From: Saccharomyces mikatae IFO 1815
Taxonomy: Eukaryota; Ascomycota; Saccharomycetes; Saccharomycetales; Saccharomycetaceae
Reading direction: 5' to 3'
Assembly: GCF_947241705.1 (NCBI RefSeq)
Contig: NC_079257.1
Span: 372,001 to 436,000, forward strand
DNA: 64,000 nt
Numbering within the stretch: the first letter of the stretch is position 1; the number at the start of each line of letters is the position of its first letter. A program made the translations under genes and the position numbers. Positions 1 through 10,226 of the stretch are shown here, one piece after another. The notes under the pieces were generated by a model. It made no database searches. It was not told the DNA's origin and worked only from the letters and a program-made list of their open reading frames with translations.

Positions 1-523
1 TACCTTCTTGGCAATGTGCCACAAAAAAATCTGATGCATTGTCTTCATTTGGTAATCACTGAATTGTAACTGGGGCAGCAGCAATTCCGTGTACCCCTAA
101 AGGACATTGCCTGTCAAGGTGCATGATTGGTTCGGAGTAGTAACCGTCCTTGCATTGGCAGTGACAACCTAAGGAAGTAGTCTCCCAATGGTTGATTGCT
201 TGTTTTTCAGAAGAATCAATGAATTATTCCCTCCCCCTTGCGTATCAAACTGTATAGGGTGCTTCTAACAGTAAGGCATTTGCACTTAGCGTGCTCGCAA
301 CACAAAATTTAGTAATATGTAAGTTCTAGAATGTTCTTGTGCTTCTAACTTCTGATAATAAACACTTGTCTCTTTCATCTCGAAACATATAAATAGGACA
401 TGTACCAAGCTTATATCAATGTCTACTTTTCCAATCTCTCCCTTGCTTTCTTTTGATGCAAATAAAACCATTGATTAAGATATTTTAAATCTCTATACAA
501 ACTAACAAACAAAACAAACTAAC
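1..523 (+). promoter_or_regulatory. HSP26 upstream region with HSE, STREs and TATA box
   Basis: No gene is seen in this stretch. It holds a perfect three-unit heat-shock element at 324-336 (TTC, GAA and TTC at 5-bp phase), which is the binding pattern of Hsf1. Two stress-response elements CCCCT (Msn2/4 type) lie at 94-98 and 234-238. A TATA box TATAAATA is at 388-395, about 130 bp before the HSP26 start. The set fits a gene induced by heat and general stress. Confidence 0.75.
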
Positions 524-1168
524 ATGTCATTTAACAGCCCATTTTTTGATTTCTTTGACAACATCAACAACGAAGTTGATGCTTTTAATAGATTGCTAGG
601 TGAAGGCGGCTTGAGAGGCTATGTGCCAAGACGCCAACTGGCAAATGCTCCCGCTAAGGATTCGACTGGCAAGGAGGTTGCTAAACCAAGTAGTTATACG
701 GGTGTCCTATATGATCCTAGAGATGAAACGTTGGACGATTGGTTTGATAATGACTTGTCCTTGTTCCCATCCGGTCTCGCCTTCCCTAGAAATGTCACAG
801 TTCCAGTTGATATTTTGGATCACGACAAGAACTACGAGTTAAAAGTAGTGGTTCCTGGTGTTAAGAGCAAGAAAGATATTGATATTGAATACCACCAAAA
901 TAAAAATCAAATTCTGGTTTCCGGTGAGATCCCATCTTCTTTAAATGAGGAAAGTAAGGATAAGGTCAAGGTTAAAGAAAGCAGCTCTGGTAAATTTAAG
1001 AGGGTCATCACTTTGCCAGACTACCCAGGTGTGGATGCAGACAATATTAAGGCAGATTACGCAAGCGGTGTCTTGACTTTGACAGTTCCAAAATTGAAGC
1101 CCCAAAAGGATGGCAAGAGCCACGTCAAGAAAATTGAGGTTTCATCCCAAGAGTCATGGGGCAATTAA
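524..1168 (+). CDS. HSP26: Small heat-shock protein Hsp26
   Basis: A 214-residue small heat-shock protein, the same length as S. cerevisiae Hsp26. It is an ATP-independent chaperone that forms large oligomers and holds unfolded proteins in the cytosol. The N-terminal part (about 1-95) is Phe/Asp/Asn rich, starting MSFNSPFFDFFD. The alpha-crystallin domain covers about 95-195 and carries the family signature GVLTLTVPK near residue 180. The tail contains the oligomer-forming KIEV motif. The ATG at 524 sits after an A-rich leader and a strong stress promoter. About 94% identity to S. cerevisiae by eye, with changes concentrated in residues 30-90, shows that this is not S. cerevisiae itself. Confidence 0.97.
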   Translation: MSFNSPFFDFFDNINNEVDAFNRLLGEGGLRGYVPRRQLANAPAKDSTGKEVAKPSSYTGVLYDPRDETLDDWFDNDLSLFPSGLAFPRNVTVPVDILDHDKNYELKVVVPGVKSKKDIDIEYHQNKNQILVSGEIPSSLNEESKDKVKVKESSSGKFKRVITLPDYPGVDADNIKADYASGVLTLTVPKLKPQKDGKSHVKKIEVSSQESWGN

Positions 1169-1710
1169 ATGACTAGGTATTTTATAATACTGCCCATCCT
1201 GTTGGCTGCTTCCAAATTTACAAATGACAAATAACAAAATTTATAACAGAAGGAAGATGATAATAGGCGTATGTGTTTGCCTTTAGGAGTTAATTTAGAT
1301 ATATGAGTTGATGAGTAAATAGTTATATAAGCTTGCTTTAGCTTCTGATATATAACTGTTATTTTAACGCGAAGTTTCGAATTATGAAAATCTGAAGTTT
1401 TGATTTTTTGCAACTGTACGCCACTTTTTCGACGTGCAACGCAATGAGACATTTTTATGGGAATGGCTTGTACGACTTGCCTTATTCAGATTCTACAAGA
1501 AGCGTTTCCTTCTCTCACATCGCGTTGATATTTGCATCAATGGAAAACACGAAAATGGAAAAACGTACTATAAATAAACAAAGAGAATCGAGACTTTTTT
1601 ATTGAAAGGGCCGTGGAGTACGTCAAGCCTCGACGAAAAGTAAAGATATCACAGTAGGTAGGAAGCAGCTGCCAGTGTATTAAAGGAAGTTTGATTTCGG
1701 TGCACTTCAC
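1169..1710. other. Intergenic region HSP26-RDH54
   Basis: This holds the HSP26 3' end and the RDH54 promoter. An MCB-like ACGCGA lies at 1367-1372. The last 100 bases contain codons resembling the N-terminal extension annotated for S. cerevisiae Rdh54 (VKPRR in frame 2 at 1622-1636), but no continuous frame leads into RDH54. No other gene is supported. Confidence 0.6.
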
Positions 1711-4470
1711 ATGCAATTACCAAAATATGAGAATAAACCATTCAAACCTCCAAGGAGGGTTGGATCAAGTGGGAGCGCGCAACCCAAATCAAATACCACA
1801 GTTAAAACTGCCCCCATACCTACAGTAAAAATTGCTACCAAGAAAAGAAATATCCCGGCGGGAGCTGCTTCAAATGTTGCTAAAAGGCGTGATAATCTAA
1901 CCCCAAATGAAAGTATTAGATACTTCACTACCATGTATAGGAAGCCTACTACCAAAAAGCACAAGACTTGGAGTGGTGATGGTTATGCCACTTTAAAACT
2001 AAACAGTAGCAAGCTAGCTTTCTACAATGAAGCAGGGAAATTATTCGGATCGAATACGCTAACGAGTGATCCTAATTCTCTTTTAGAAACTATTTTCAAA
2101 GTGGGTCCTAACGAAGTACAGTTAGATTATGAATTGAAAGAACTAGCAGAAGTAAATAGTGCCAGACAAGTTATAATACAAGCGATGGGAAATGTCAGCT
2201 CCGCCACTATTGCACCAGTTATAGCTCCCTCTACGAAGAATGATGGTGGCAAATATCAAATGCCTCTGTCGCAACTATTTACGTTGAACACGGTAAAAAA
2301 GTTTAAATCAGTAACAAAGCAAATGAATGAACACATGACCTCTCCAACGCAAAGCAGTCAAAGTTCAAAGGTCAGGAAGTATTATCCAGTTTTTGATGTT
2401 CGCAAAATTGATAATCCTTTGGTAATGAACAAAAATTCTTCTGCAGAAGTCGACGTAATTGTTGATCCATTACTGGGTAAGTTTTTACGCCCTCATCAAA
2501 GAGAAGGAGTGAAGTTCATGTACGATTGTATAATGGGTTTGGCAAGACCAACTGTTGAGAATCAGAATATTGATTGTACTACTAAGAGTTTAATGTTAGA
2601 AAATGACTCAGATATCAGTGGATGCCTATTAGCTGATGATATGGGTCTGGGTAAAACATTAATGAGTATAACTTTGATTTGGACATTAATTAGGCAAACT
2701 CCTTTTGCGTCGAAAGTTCCTTGCTCACAATCAGGTATACCATTAAGTGGCCTTTGTAAAAAGATTTTAGTTGTTTGTCCTGTCACTCTGATAGGAAACT
2801 GGAAAAGAGAATTCGGAAAATGGTTAAATTTATCAAGAATAGGTGTTCTGACACTAAGCCCAAGAAACTCTCCTGATATGGATAAAATGGCCGTCAGAAA
2901 TTTTCTGAAAGTACAACGAACGTATCAAGTTTTGATCATTGGTTATGAAAAATTGCTAAGTGTGTCCGAAGAATTAGAGAAAAATAAACAGCTGATTGAT
3001 CTGTTGGTATGCGATGAAGGGCATCGACTAAAGAATGGTGCTTCTAAAATTTTAAATACATTAAAAAGTTTAGACATAAAGAGGAAACTTTTGCTTACAG
3101 GAACTCCAATACAAAATGATCTTAATGAGTTTTTCACTATTATAGACTTCATAAACCCTGGCGTCCTTGGAAGCTTTGGCTCTTTTAAAAGAAGGTTTAT
3201 CCTTCCTATAACAAGAGCTAGAGACACTGCAAATAGATACAACGAAGAATTGTTGGAAAAGGGAGAGGAAAAATCAAGAGAAATGATAGAAATCACGAAG
3301 AGGTTTATTTTGCGAAGAACAAATGCAATCCTAGAGAAGTATCTCCCTCCAAAGACAGATATAATTCTATTTTGTAAACCATACGACCAACAGATCTTGG
3401 CCTTTAAGGATATCTTACAGGGTGCACGTTTGGATTTTGGGCAAATGACATTCAGTTCTTCGCTGGGACTAATAACTTTACTAAAAAAGGTTTGTAATTC
3501 TCCTGGATTGGTTGGTTCAGATTCATATTACAATTCACATATAAAGGATACCCAATCTCAAGGAATTTACAGTCGTTTTTTGAACTCTGGTAAATTAAAG
3601 GTTCTAATGACATTACTCGAAGGTATTAGAAAGCGTACAGAAGAAAAGGTTGTTGTAGTGTCTAATTATACCCAGACATTGGATATAATTGAGAATTTGA
3701 TGAATATGGCTGGAATGTCACATTGCAGGCTTGATGGTTCTATACCTTCGAAACAAAGAGACTCCATTGTCACATCCTTTAATCGGAATCCGGCCATATT
3801 TGGATTCCTGTTGAGCGCAAAATCTGGAGGCGTAGGATTGAACCTGGTAGGTGCCTCGCGTCTTATTTTATTTGATAATGACTGGAACCCTTCGGTGGAT
3901 TTACAAGCGATGTCAAGGATCCATAGGGATGGCCAAAAAAGACCATGCTTTATTTATAGACTCGTCACAACTGGTTGTATTGATGAGAAAATACTACAGA
4001 GACAACTAATGAAAAACAGTTTGAGTCAAAAATTTTTAGGTGATTCTGAAACGAAAGATAAAGGTACTTCTAATGATGACCTTTTCAACAAGGAGGACCT
4101 GAAAGACCTGTTTTCTGTCCATACAAACACCAAAAGTAACACTCATGACTTGATCTGTTCGTGTGACGGTTTGGGTGAAGAAATTGAGTATGTTGAAAAA
4201 AATCAAGAACAGGACGTTGTAGAATTAAAGAAGTGTATGCCTACTACATGGACTAGTGCTCTGGAATTACAAAAGGAAATGAATGAAACAGCCACTAGAA
4301 ATGACGCTAGAAAGTCGCAGTCCATTAGACAATGTCTTATTCATTATAAACATATCGACCCTGCAAGACAAGATGAATTATTTGATGAAGTTATCACTGA
4401 ATCATTTGCCACGTTGAAAGACGATATCACTTTTGCATTCGTGAAGCCCAGCGAGATATGTCTTAAATAA
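1711..4470 (+). CDS. RDH54: Swi2/Snf2-family DNA translocase Rdh54 (Tid1)
   Basis: A 919-residue Snf2-family ATPase, a Rad54 paralogue that moves on double-stranded DNA, removes Rad51/Dmc1 and supports recombination between homologues. The Walker A motif DDMGLGKT is at about 309-316, the DEGH box at 435-438 and helicase motif VI SRIHRDGQ near 735-742. The N-terminal 250 residues are basic and poorly ordered. The ATG at 1711 is preceded in frame by TAA at 1681-1683, so the protein cannot start further upstream. This matches the shorter form of S. cerevisiae Rdh54 (924 residues as I recall it), not the 958-residue form. It is tandem with PFF1. Confidence 0.96.
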   Translation: MQLPKYENKPFKPPRRVGSSGSAQPKSNTTVKTAPIPTVKIATKKRNIPAGAASNVAKRRDNLTPNESIRYFTTMYRKPTTKKHKTWSGDGYATLKLNSSKLAFYNEAGKLFGSNTLTSDPNSLLETIFKVGPNEVQLDYELKELAEVNSARQVIIQAMGNVSSATIAPVIAPSTKNDGGKYQMPLSQLFTLNTVKKFKSVTKQMNEHMTSPTQSSQSSKVRKYYPVFDVRKIDNPLVMNKNSSAEVDVIVDPLLGKFLRPHQREGVKFMYDCIMGLARPTVENQNIDCTTKSLMLENDSDISGCLLADDMGLGKTLMSITLIWTLIRQTPFASKVPCSQSGIPLSGLCKKILVVCPVTLIGNWKREFGKWLNLSRIGVLTLSPRNSPDMDKMAVRNFLKVQRTYQVLIIGYEKLLSVSEELEKNKQLIDLLVCDEGHRLKNGASKILNTLKSLDIKRKLLLTGTPIQNDLNEFFTIIDFINPGVLGSFGSFKRRFILPITRARDTANRYNEELLEKGEEKSREMIEITKRFILRRTNAILEKYLPPKTDIILFCKPYDQQILAFKDILQGARLDFGQMTFSSSLGLITLLKKVCNSPGLVGSDSYYNSHIKDTQSQGIYSRFLNSGKLKVLMTLLEGIRKRTEEKVVVVSNYTQTLDIIENLMNMAGMSHCRLDGSIPSKQRDSIVTSFNRNPAIFGFLLSAKSGGVGLNLVGASRLILFDNDWNPSVDLQAMSRIHRDGQKRPCFIYRLVTTGCIDEKILQRQLMKNSLSQKFLGDSETKDKGTSNDDLFNKEDLKDLFSVHTNTKSNTHDLICSCDGLGEEIEYVEKNQEQDVVELKKCMPTTWTSALELQKEMNETATRNDARKSQSIRQCLIHYKHIDPARQDELFDEVITESFATLKDDITFAFVKPSEICLK

Positions 4471-4777
4471 TAGTGACGCCAAACATGGACACTCATACTT
4501 AATATATACTAGATAAAATAGCTATCATCTAACCCTGATTATATTTATTAAATTTATTCTTCTGATGCCTATAAAAATACAAGTTATGCAGTATTTGCAT
4601 GGCCGTTTGAGGATGATGATTCGAATTACTCTACCTTTGAACTATTGATAAGGACATGGTTGAAGGCGGAAGTCATGAAGATCCGAAGGATAACCATGGC
4701 TCAAAAAAAAAAAATTCAGCTGCCAAGGATTGTTTATAAAGGACTGTGTTGACAGGCAAAGGTCAAACAATTGCAGG
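4471..4777. other. Intergenic region RDH54-PFF1
   Basis: This is the short gap between two same-strand genes. It is AT-rich, with a TATATA tract near 4502 and an A-run at about 4706-4716 that looks like a poly(dA:dT) promoter element of PFF1. No RNA or protein gene is seen. Confidence 0.4.
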
Positions 4778-7717
4778 ATGAAACTCAAAAGTCTACTCAG
4801 ATCAGTTTTCAAGTACCGAAAAACAAATTTGAGTTTGCTTCTTTTTTTCACCTACTCTATTATTGCGTTACTCTACATTTTTGACCATGAACATTATAAG
4901 CTCAATTTGCCAAAAAAGGGTGAATATCCTCAACTTAATGATTTGTTAGAAACTGCCTGGACAGATTTACAGATTATTACGGCTTCTTTTCATCCTTATA
5001 CGTCTAAAGAGAATGATAAAGTTCATGATTACTTGCTGAGTAGAGTTCTGGAAATCACAAGCAATGTCTCTTTTGCAAGTGTCTCGGACGATAATGAAAA
5101 TAAGAGATCCATACTATTCCAACAGCAAGATCCTTTCAATACGTCCTCTGATGTTACTAGAGTGACATATTTCGAATCCTCTAATATCCTAGTTAAACTT
5201 GAAGGTCAAAACCCTGACCAAGAAGGGCTGCTTCTTTCGGCTCATTTTGACTCAGTTCCTACAAGTCATGGGGCTACCGATGATGGAATTGGTGTGGTGT
5301 CTTTATTGGCCAATCTCAAGTATCATATAAACCACAGGCCGAACAGAACTTTAATCTTCAACTTTAATAATAATGAAGAGTTTGGTCTTTTGGGAGCGTC
5401 AACTTATTTTCATCACCCATGGTCTAGTTTAACCAAGTATGTGATAAACTTAGAAGGAACTGGCGCCGGTGGTAAAGCAGTGCTATTTAGAACTTCTGAT
5501 ACCTCAACTGCAAAGATATACCAGCTATCTGTGAAAGAAAACCCTTTTGGTAACTCCATTTATCAACAAGGTTTTTATAGTGGTTATGTCAGAAGTGAAA
5601 CTGATTACAAGGTTTATGAAGAAAATGGCATGAGGGGCTGGGATATTGCGTTTTACAAACCCAGAAATATTTATCATACTATGAAAGATTCAATACAATA
5701 TACCACCAAAGCATCTTTATGGCATATGCTACATACCTCCTTGCAATTAAGCTCGTATGTGGTTTCCAATTCATTAGATACGTTGGATCAAACACCAGCT
5801 TGTTATTTTGATTTTATCGGTTTGAAATTTTTTGTTATGAGTGCGAAGACCCTCTTTTACTGGAATTGTGTATTTCTATTGGTTTCTTCTATTATGGCCA
5901 TTGGGTTGTACCTAATTGCTCGTGATAGGATGACTTGGAAATCATACTCCCTGCTATTGTGGCTACGCTTTCCTCTTTCATTGGCCACAGGTGTTGTGGT
6001 GCAGAAGTTTTTCTTTGATGGTATAACACATTACAACCATTTGACGTTCTCCAGGAACTACTTTTGGCCAGTGTCTGCTTTTTTCACTCAAGTTCTTGTA
6101 ATAAATTACATTTTTATCAAGTGTTCCAATCGTTTTTTTCCTTCTAGTGACATTAAAGACTTGTCAATTATTGAACTATTCATTATGTTATGGACCGTTT
6201 TACTGTTTACCTCGAAGCTGTTGTATAGTTCTGACTACAAATATACTGGAGTATATCCCTTCTCAATCTTTTTTCTGTTGATCACTACAGCTGCTATATT
6301 GAGGCTGCTTGGACTAGCGCTGAGAACCAAACCGAGAAAGGATTATGATAGAGAATCTATGAATCACCACGCCAATGATAGTTCACATTCCCGGATAAAT
6401 ATTGAAGAAGAAAACCACGAAAACCACGAAAACCTCGAACAGTCACAAAATCAGTCTTTATTGTCGCAAGACGAACATACAAGTACCCAAGAAGATACCT
6501 TACCAACTACTTTGGACGATTCTCCACACCATATTAATGATGATCAAGATATAGACGCACTATCACCACAACATGATGAAAGGGCACCTTTATTGAAGGG
6601 GTTCGGTCATGTAGAAGAAGGTCTGGGTAGTGTGGAAAGTACCTCAAAGGCGAAGTATATTGACTATGTATGGATCATCCAATTTTTAGTAATCGTACCG
6701 ATATCATCATTTATATTGTTTAACAGTGTGGATGCAGTCATGGACGCACTGAATCAAACTGTCCAAGAAGGAACAAAAGCTACATTTGATATAATCAGGT
6801 TTGGAATGGTAGGTGGTATTTTGATTGCACTACCAATTTTACCGTTCTTCTATAAAGTCAACTTTATGACTATATCATTAACTGTGTTGCTTCTCCTGAT
6901 CTCTGTGTCTAAAACACTTCTAGAACCCCCTTTCACGAATAAAAATCCATTAAAAGTAAGATTTTCTCAGAGTATTGATTTGTCCCATGGTGATGCTGCT
7001 AGTGTCCATGTCTTTGGAAGAGAAGGAAAGCTTTTGAAACCAATGTTGCAAGACTTGCCTAGTGTAAAATACTCATCTACACTTATCAACTGTACGTCTG
7101 TGACCAATGGAATGGAACTTTGTACATATGATGGAATGCAACCAAATTTGTTGAGCACAGATGAAAAAACAAACATCAGCGATATGGTGAAAGTTCATGT
7201 TTTACGTGATAATCGAAATTCGACCGAGAGATCTCCCTACGAACCAATAATTGCAGAATTGCTTTTGGAGGTTAAAGAGAACAGGGCATGTACTTTATCA
7301 TTTAATGATAAATCTCAGGCGAAATCACCTGTCAGAGAAATTACGGTTTATCAAGAGAAAAAATTTCCTGCGGAGCCTGCTAATGTCACGAAAACAATCA
7401 AATCAAGTACTGGCATTAATGAACTGCAACTGCATAAACTTGACTTTGATCAGGACGCATATCATATTGCAGTCCAGTGGTTTCCGAAGATTTTGACAGA
7501 TGGAGATTTAGACGATGACAATTTGAGTTTAAAAGACGAATTATCTGTTTCAATTAGCTGTTACTGGGGAGATTATGATTCAGAATCAGTTGTGAATGGT
7601 ACTGCCGTTAGAAAAATCCCAGCATTTGATGAACTGTTAAATTATGCACCGCCAAGTTTTTCCTTTGCTAATGAACAGAAAGGATTAGTTATTGTTAAGG
7701 ATGTTATAATTTTATAG
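4778..7717 (+). CDS. PFF1: Vacuolar M28-family zinc metalloprotease Pff1
   Basis: A multispanning vacuolar membrane protein with an M28 (aminopeptidase) domain. The first ATG is at 4778 (start MKLKSLLRS), giving 979 residues; the frame is open 16 codons further upstream but only from a TTG. Residues about 17-36 form a membrane anchor. The metal-site residues are visible: H156 and D158 in AHFDSV, D168/D169 in ATDDG, E200/E201 in NNEEFG, and E226 in NLEGTG. Several hydrophobic segments follow (about 365-520 and 625-700), split by an acidic, Gln/Asn-rich loop, and the C-terminal third is lumenal with N-glycosylation sites. An early S. cerevisiae annotation split this locus (YBR074W/YBR075W); here it is one uninterrupted frame. 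Confidence 0.93.
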   Translation: MKLKSLLRSVFKYRKTNLSLLLFFTYSIIALLYIFDHEHYKLNLPKKGEYPQLNDLLETAWTDLQIITASFHPYTSKENDKVHDYLLSRVLEITSNVSFASVSDDNENKRSILFQQQDPFNTSSDVTRVTYFESSNILVKLEGQNPDQEGLLLSAHFDSVPTSHGATDDGIGVVSLLANLKYHINHRPNRTLIFNFNNNEEFGLLGASTYFHHPWSSLTKYVINLEGTGAGGKAVLFRTSDTSTAKIYQLSVKENPFGNSIYQQGFYSGYVRSETDYKVYEENGMRGWDIAFYKPRNIYHTMKDSIQYTTKASLWHMLHTSLQLSSYVVSNSLDTLDQTPACYFDFIGLKFFVMSAKTLFYWNCVFLLVSSIMAIGLYLIARDRMTWKSYSLLLWLRFPLSLATGVVVQKFFFDGITHYNHLTFSRNYFWPVSAFFTQVLVINYIFIKCSNRFFPSSDIKDLSIIELFIMLWTVLLFTSKLLYSSDYKYTGVYPFSIFFLLITTAAILRLLGLALRTKPRKDYDRESMNHHANDSSHSRINIEEENHENHENLEQSQNQSLLSQDEHTSTQEDTLPTTLDDSPHHINDDQDIDALSPQHDERAPLLKGFGHVEEGLGSVESTSKAKYIDYVWIIQFLVIVPISSFILFNSVDAVMDALNQTVQEGTKATFDIIRFGMVGGILIALPILPFFYKVNFMTISLTVLLLLISVSKTLLEPPFTNKNPLKVRFSQSIDLSHGDAASVHVFGREGKLLKPMLQDLPSVKYSSTLINCTSVTNGMELCTYDGMQPNLLSTDEKTNISDMVKVHVLRDNRNSTERSPYEPIIAELLLEVKENRACTLSFNDKSQAKSPVREITVYQEKKFPAEPANVTKTIKSSTGINELQLHKLDFDQDAYHIAVQWFPKILTDGDLDDDNLSLKDELSVSISCYWGDYDSESVVNGTAVRKIPAFDELLNYAPPSFSFANEQKGLVIVKDVIIL

Positions 7718-8703
7718 TTCAATTCGATTTTAACTGTAGAATACCTAATAGACTTAAACACTCTCCAGTTGTATCGGCTATTCCCCAAGTTCGAACTTTT
7801 TAGTTATAATTCTCCCCTCATGACAAACAGAAGAGAAAAGTAATTTTCAAGTAATGGGTGAATGTATTGGATTTTTCATTAAAGTTACTCATTATCCAAT
7901 ACTTACTTTTACTGGTGCATAAGAGAGTCTCATGAGCCATACAACCGTTTTTGTGAATGCTTAGAAACTTCCCTCAGGTAAAGAAGATAGTATCTATATG
8001 AGCCTTGCATTTTTATAAGCACACGCAGTAACTGAAACGCATAGTTGTGTATGTGCCTGACTCTCTATAGCTTTTTCCATAGAGGCCAAAGAAGTGCCTT
8101 GACACTACTCAATACATATAGCTCATCTTGCATATGTTAGAAAGCAAGATAAATTAAGCGGCAACTCATTTTAGAACTGTTGCTCCAGTATAACATAATA
8201 TATAAATTAAACGTAACCGGTCCCGTTATTTTTCCATTTGCACCATATATAAAGTGAATCGTTCATTTTTCTTCAATTAGTGAATGGTAGAAGTCCTGAA
8301 ATGTAGTATGATACCAAAGCAATAATTCCAGTATGGATAGCCACTGAAAACAAAAACTACAGCTTCTCATATATTCAAGGAGGTTGTTTAGGAGTGGGTA
8401 GTTGTATAACTTTTAGTTAGTTCCCCTTTTTCATTGTGTGACTATTTTCGGACAATTTTTTTCGATACTTGCTGACACTAAAAAAAGGGTCTTACGTCTT
8501 ACTGACGCATTCAAAAATGGGCAGAAGACACGATACACCTAGACACATCAAAATAGTGATACTCCATATGAAACCACAAGAAATTGTTAACTTTTAGATT
8601 AATTCTTTGTTAAGCTTTTTTTGTTCGTATATTGCTAACGAATAATTTAACTATTCTTGCTATCCTAACAGTATTTAATATTAGCTATTTTAAAGGCCTT
8701 AAT
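7718..8703. other. Intergenic region PFF1-ECM8
   Basis: Almost 1 kb without a supported gene. A TATATAAA box lies near 8246-8253, about 450 bp before ECM8, and T-rich tracts near 8455 and 8616. The frame of ECM8 is open upstream to 8632 but only with a TTG, so the extra codons are not counted. I see no LTR, tRNA or clear relic here. Confidence 0.4.
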
Positions 8704-9768
8704 ATGGATTATGGCTACTTTTTCCCCGCACAACATATTGAAGAAACAAATGGTGTGGATTTTTGGATAGACAGTAATGCTGAATTTGCACTATCTAAAA
8801 GGCCCGATTCTTCAACCTCTAGTATCACAAGGGTCTTAACGGACACCACAAATGTTTCAAATAATAGTGGATCACTAAAAAGGCAAAAGATCAAGCACAA
8901 AAAATTCTCACAAAAAAAAACATTCAATAACAGTGAGTATTTTGACTTTGGCAAAGCCAATATCGATTGTAAGCATGTGTTTAAAAGTATATCCAAACAA
9001 CTTATTTTTCTTCCAAGAAGCTTTCAACATCACAGCATCCGAGGCTGGATGAAAGACAGATACTCCGAATTTGGTTATAAATTAAAGAGAAATCAACATT
9101 GCCCTCCTTCAGCATGTGTACAAACACTTTACAATACTGGCAGATCAACTAATGAAGATTCCCTTCCCAATGATTTAGATTCTCTAATAATATATAAATT
9201 TATGAGATACTCTGACAAGAAAAAGGAGTTGATGTGTAGGTTTTGCCAAGGAAGTAATTGGATTGTTGCTGAAAGCTATCTAAAACATTTATTCTTTGCA
9301 CATGGCATTTTGTCTGAGTTTAAACCGCACACTTTATTCCATTTTGAATCCAAATTGTTAAAAATCAAAGAAAATATTAATTATAAAATTCAAGTATTAA
9401 AAGAAGCAGAGTTTAGAAAGAGCATTCTGAGTTCTCTCAACGTATCCATTATTCCCTTACCTTTGGCCTATTATACTCAAACGTTGAACGGGGGATTCAG
9501 GAGAATCCATGTAAAGTGTCCTCATTGTGAAAGTTGGGTTCGTTTGGGTTGGTGCGAATATGATGAAATTATCAAAGATTCCTTTCAGGATTTTGAGTCC
9601 CTACGAAATCTCAATGCCAATTATGATGGGATGTCGTATGTCCAAACACGTAGTAGAGAAGAAATTGAAGGTATATATGAGAATTATTTTACACACTACA
9701 TTCAATGCGACTTAGCCAGGTTCCGAACAAAATGTTTATATGTCCAAGTAATAACAAAAAGTAGTTGA
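8704..9768 (+). CDS. ECM8: Ecm8, putative zinc-finger protein
   Basis: A 354-residue protein starting MDYGYFFPAQ, the same length as S. cerevisiae Ecm8. The S. cerevisiae gene was found in a screen for altered cell wall, and the molecular role is not established. The first 100 residues are Ser/Thr/Lys rich and look disordered. The C-terminal half has two Cys/His clusters: C178-x2-C181-x13-H195-x4-H200, a C2H2-type finger, and C272-x2-C275 with H331 and C335, a possible C2HC site. This pattern resembles fungal regulators with a C-terminal finger pair (DUF4451 type). A nucleic-acid binding role is my inference. The gene is convergent with SLM4. Confidence 0.88.
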   Translation: MDYGYFFPAQHIEETNGVDFWIDSNAEFALSKRPDSSTSSITRVLTDTTNVSNNSGSLKRQKIKHKKFSQKKTFNNSEYFDFGKANIDCKHVFKSISKQLIFLPRSFQHHSIRGWMKDRYSEFGYKLKRNQHCPPSACVQTLYNTGRSTNEDSLPNDLDSLIIYKFMRYSDKKKELMCRFCQGSNWIVAESYLKHLFFAHGILSEFKPHTLFHFESKLLKIKENINYKIQVLKEAEFRKSILSSLNVSIIPLPLAYYTQTLNGGFRRIHVKCPHCESWVRLGWCEYDEIIKDSFQDFESLRNLNANYDGMSYVQTRSREEIEGIYENYFTHYIQCDLARFRTKCLYVQVITKSS

Positions 9769-10226
9769 TTGTATACACAAGATATTAAAGGTAAATGATA
9801 ACATAAAAAATTATACAGCCTTATTTCTACTGGCGTACCGGATCATGATGGCTTATACAACTTCCATCGTTCATCTTCTTCGTTAAAGAAATTCCAATGG
9901 TCACCACATCTGAAACAAGTGGGGCCGGCATAGTAGCCGCCCAGCGGAAGAAAGAAAAAATCGATGTTAGAGTCCACTAAGAATGATATAAGAAAGCGCT
10001 TTCGCTTGACCATATTAATCAGGAGATAAATCGTATGTACGTATATATGTGCGACAACACAGGTGTGATCAAAATTATGTAAAAGGCCCTTCTGCGTAAA
10101 CTCTGTCCCTGCGACAATATGTCTATTTATAGACAGACTCCAAATGTTACTTCCAGTGCATCTGCGCCTTTTTCTCTTGCATGTACGGGTGGAGCAGTGC
10201 ACTTCCAATGCTCTCTGCTAAACTTA
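9769..10226. other. Convergent gap ECM8-SLM4
   Basis: This is the 3' region shared by two convergent genes. It contains one ATG-started minus-strand frame of 56 codons (9843-10013, listed separately) and nothing else that I can support. Confidence 0.5.
9843..10013 (-). CDS. Candidate small ORF with a Cys pair
   Basis: A 56-codon ATG-started frame, start MVKRKRFLIS, lying just past the 3' end of SLM4 on the same strand. It has a hydrophobic stretch (about 7-27), a CFRCG Cys pair, and a charged aromatic end (DHWNFFNEED, then ERWKLYKPS) that looks more protein-like than random yeast intergenic sequence. The frame is open upstream but only from a TTG at 10208. S. cerevisiae has a dubious minus-strand ORF, YBR076C-A, in this interval; whether it is the same frame cannot be settled here. 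No function is proposed. Confidence 0.25.
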   Translation of the reverse strand: MVKRKRFLISFLVDSNIDFFFLPLGGYYAGPTCFRCGDHWNFFNEEDERWKLYKPS

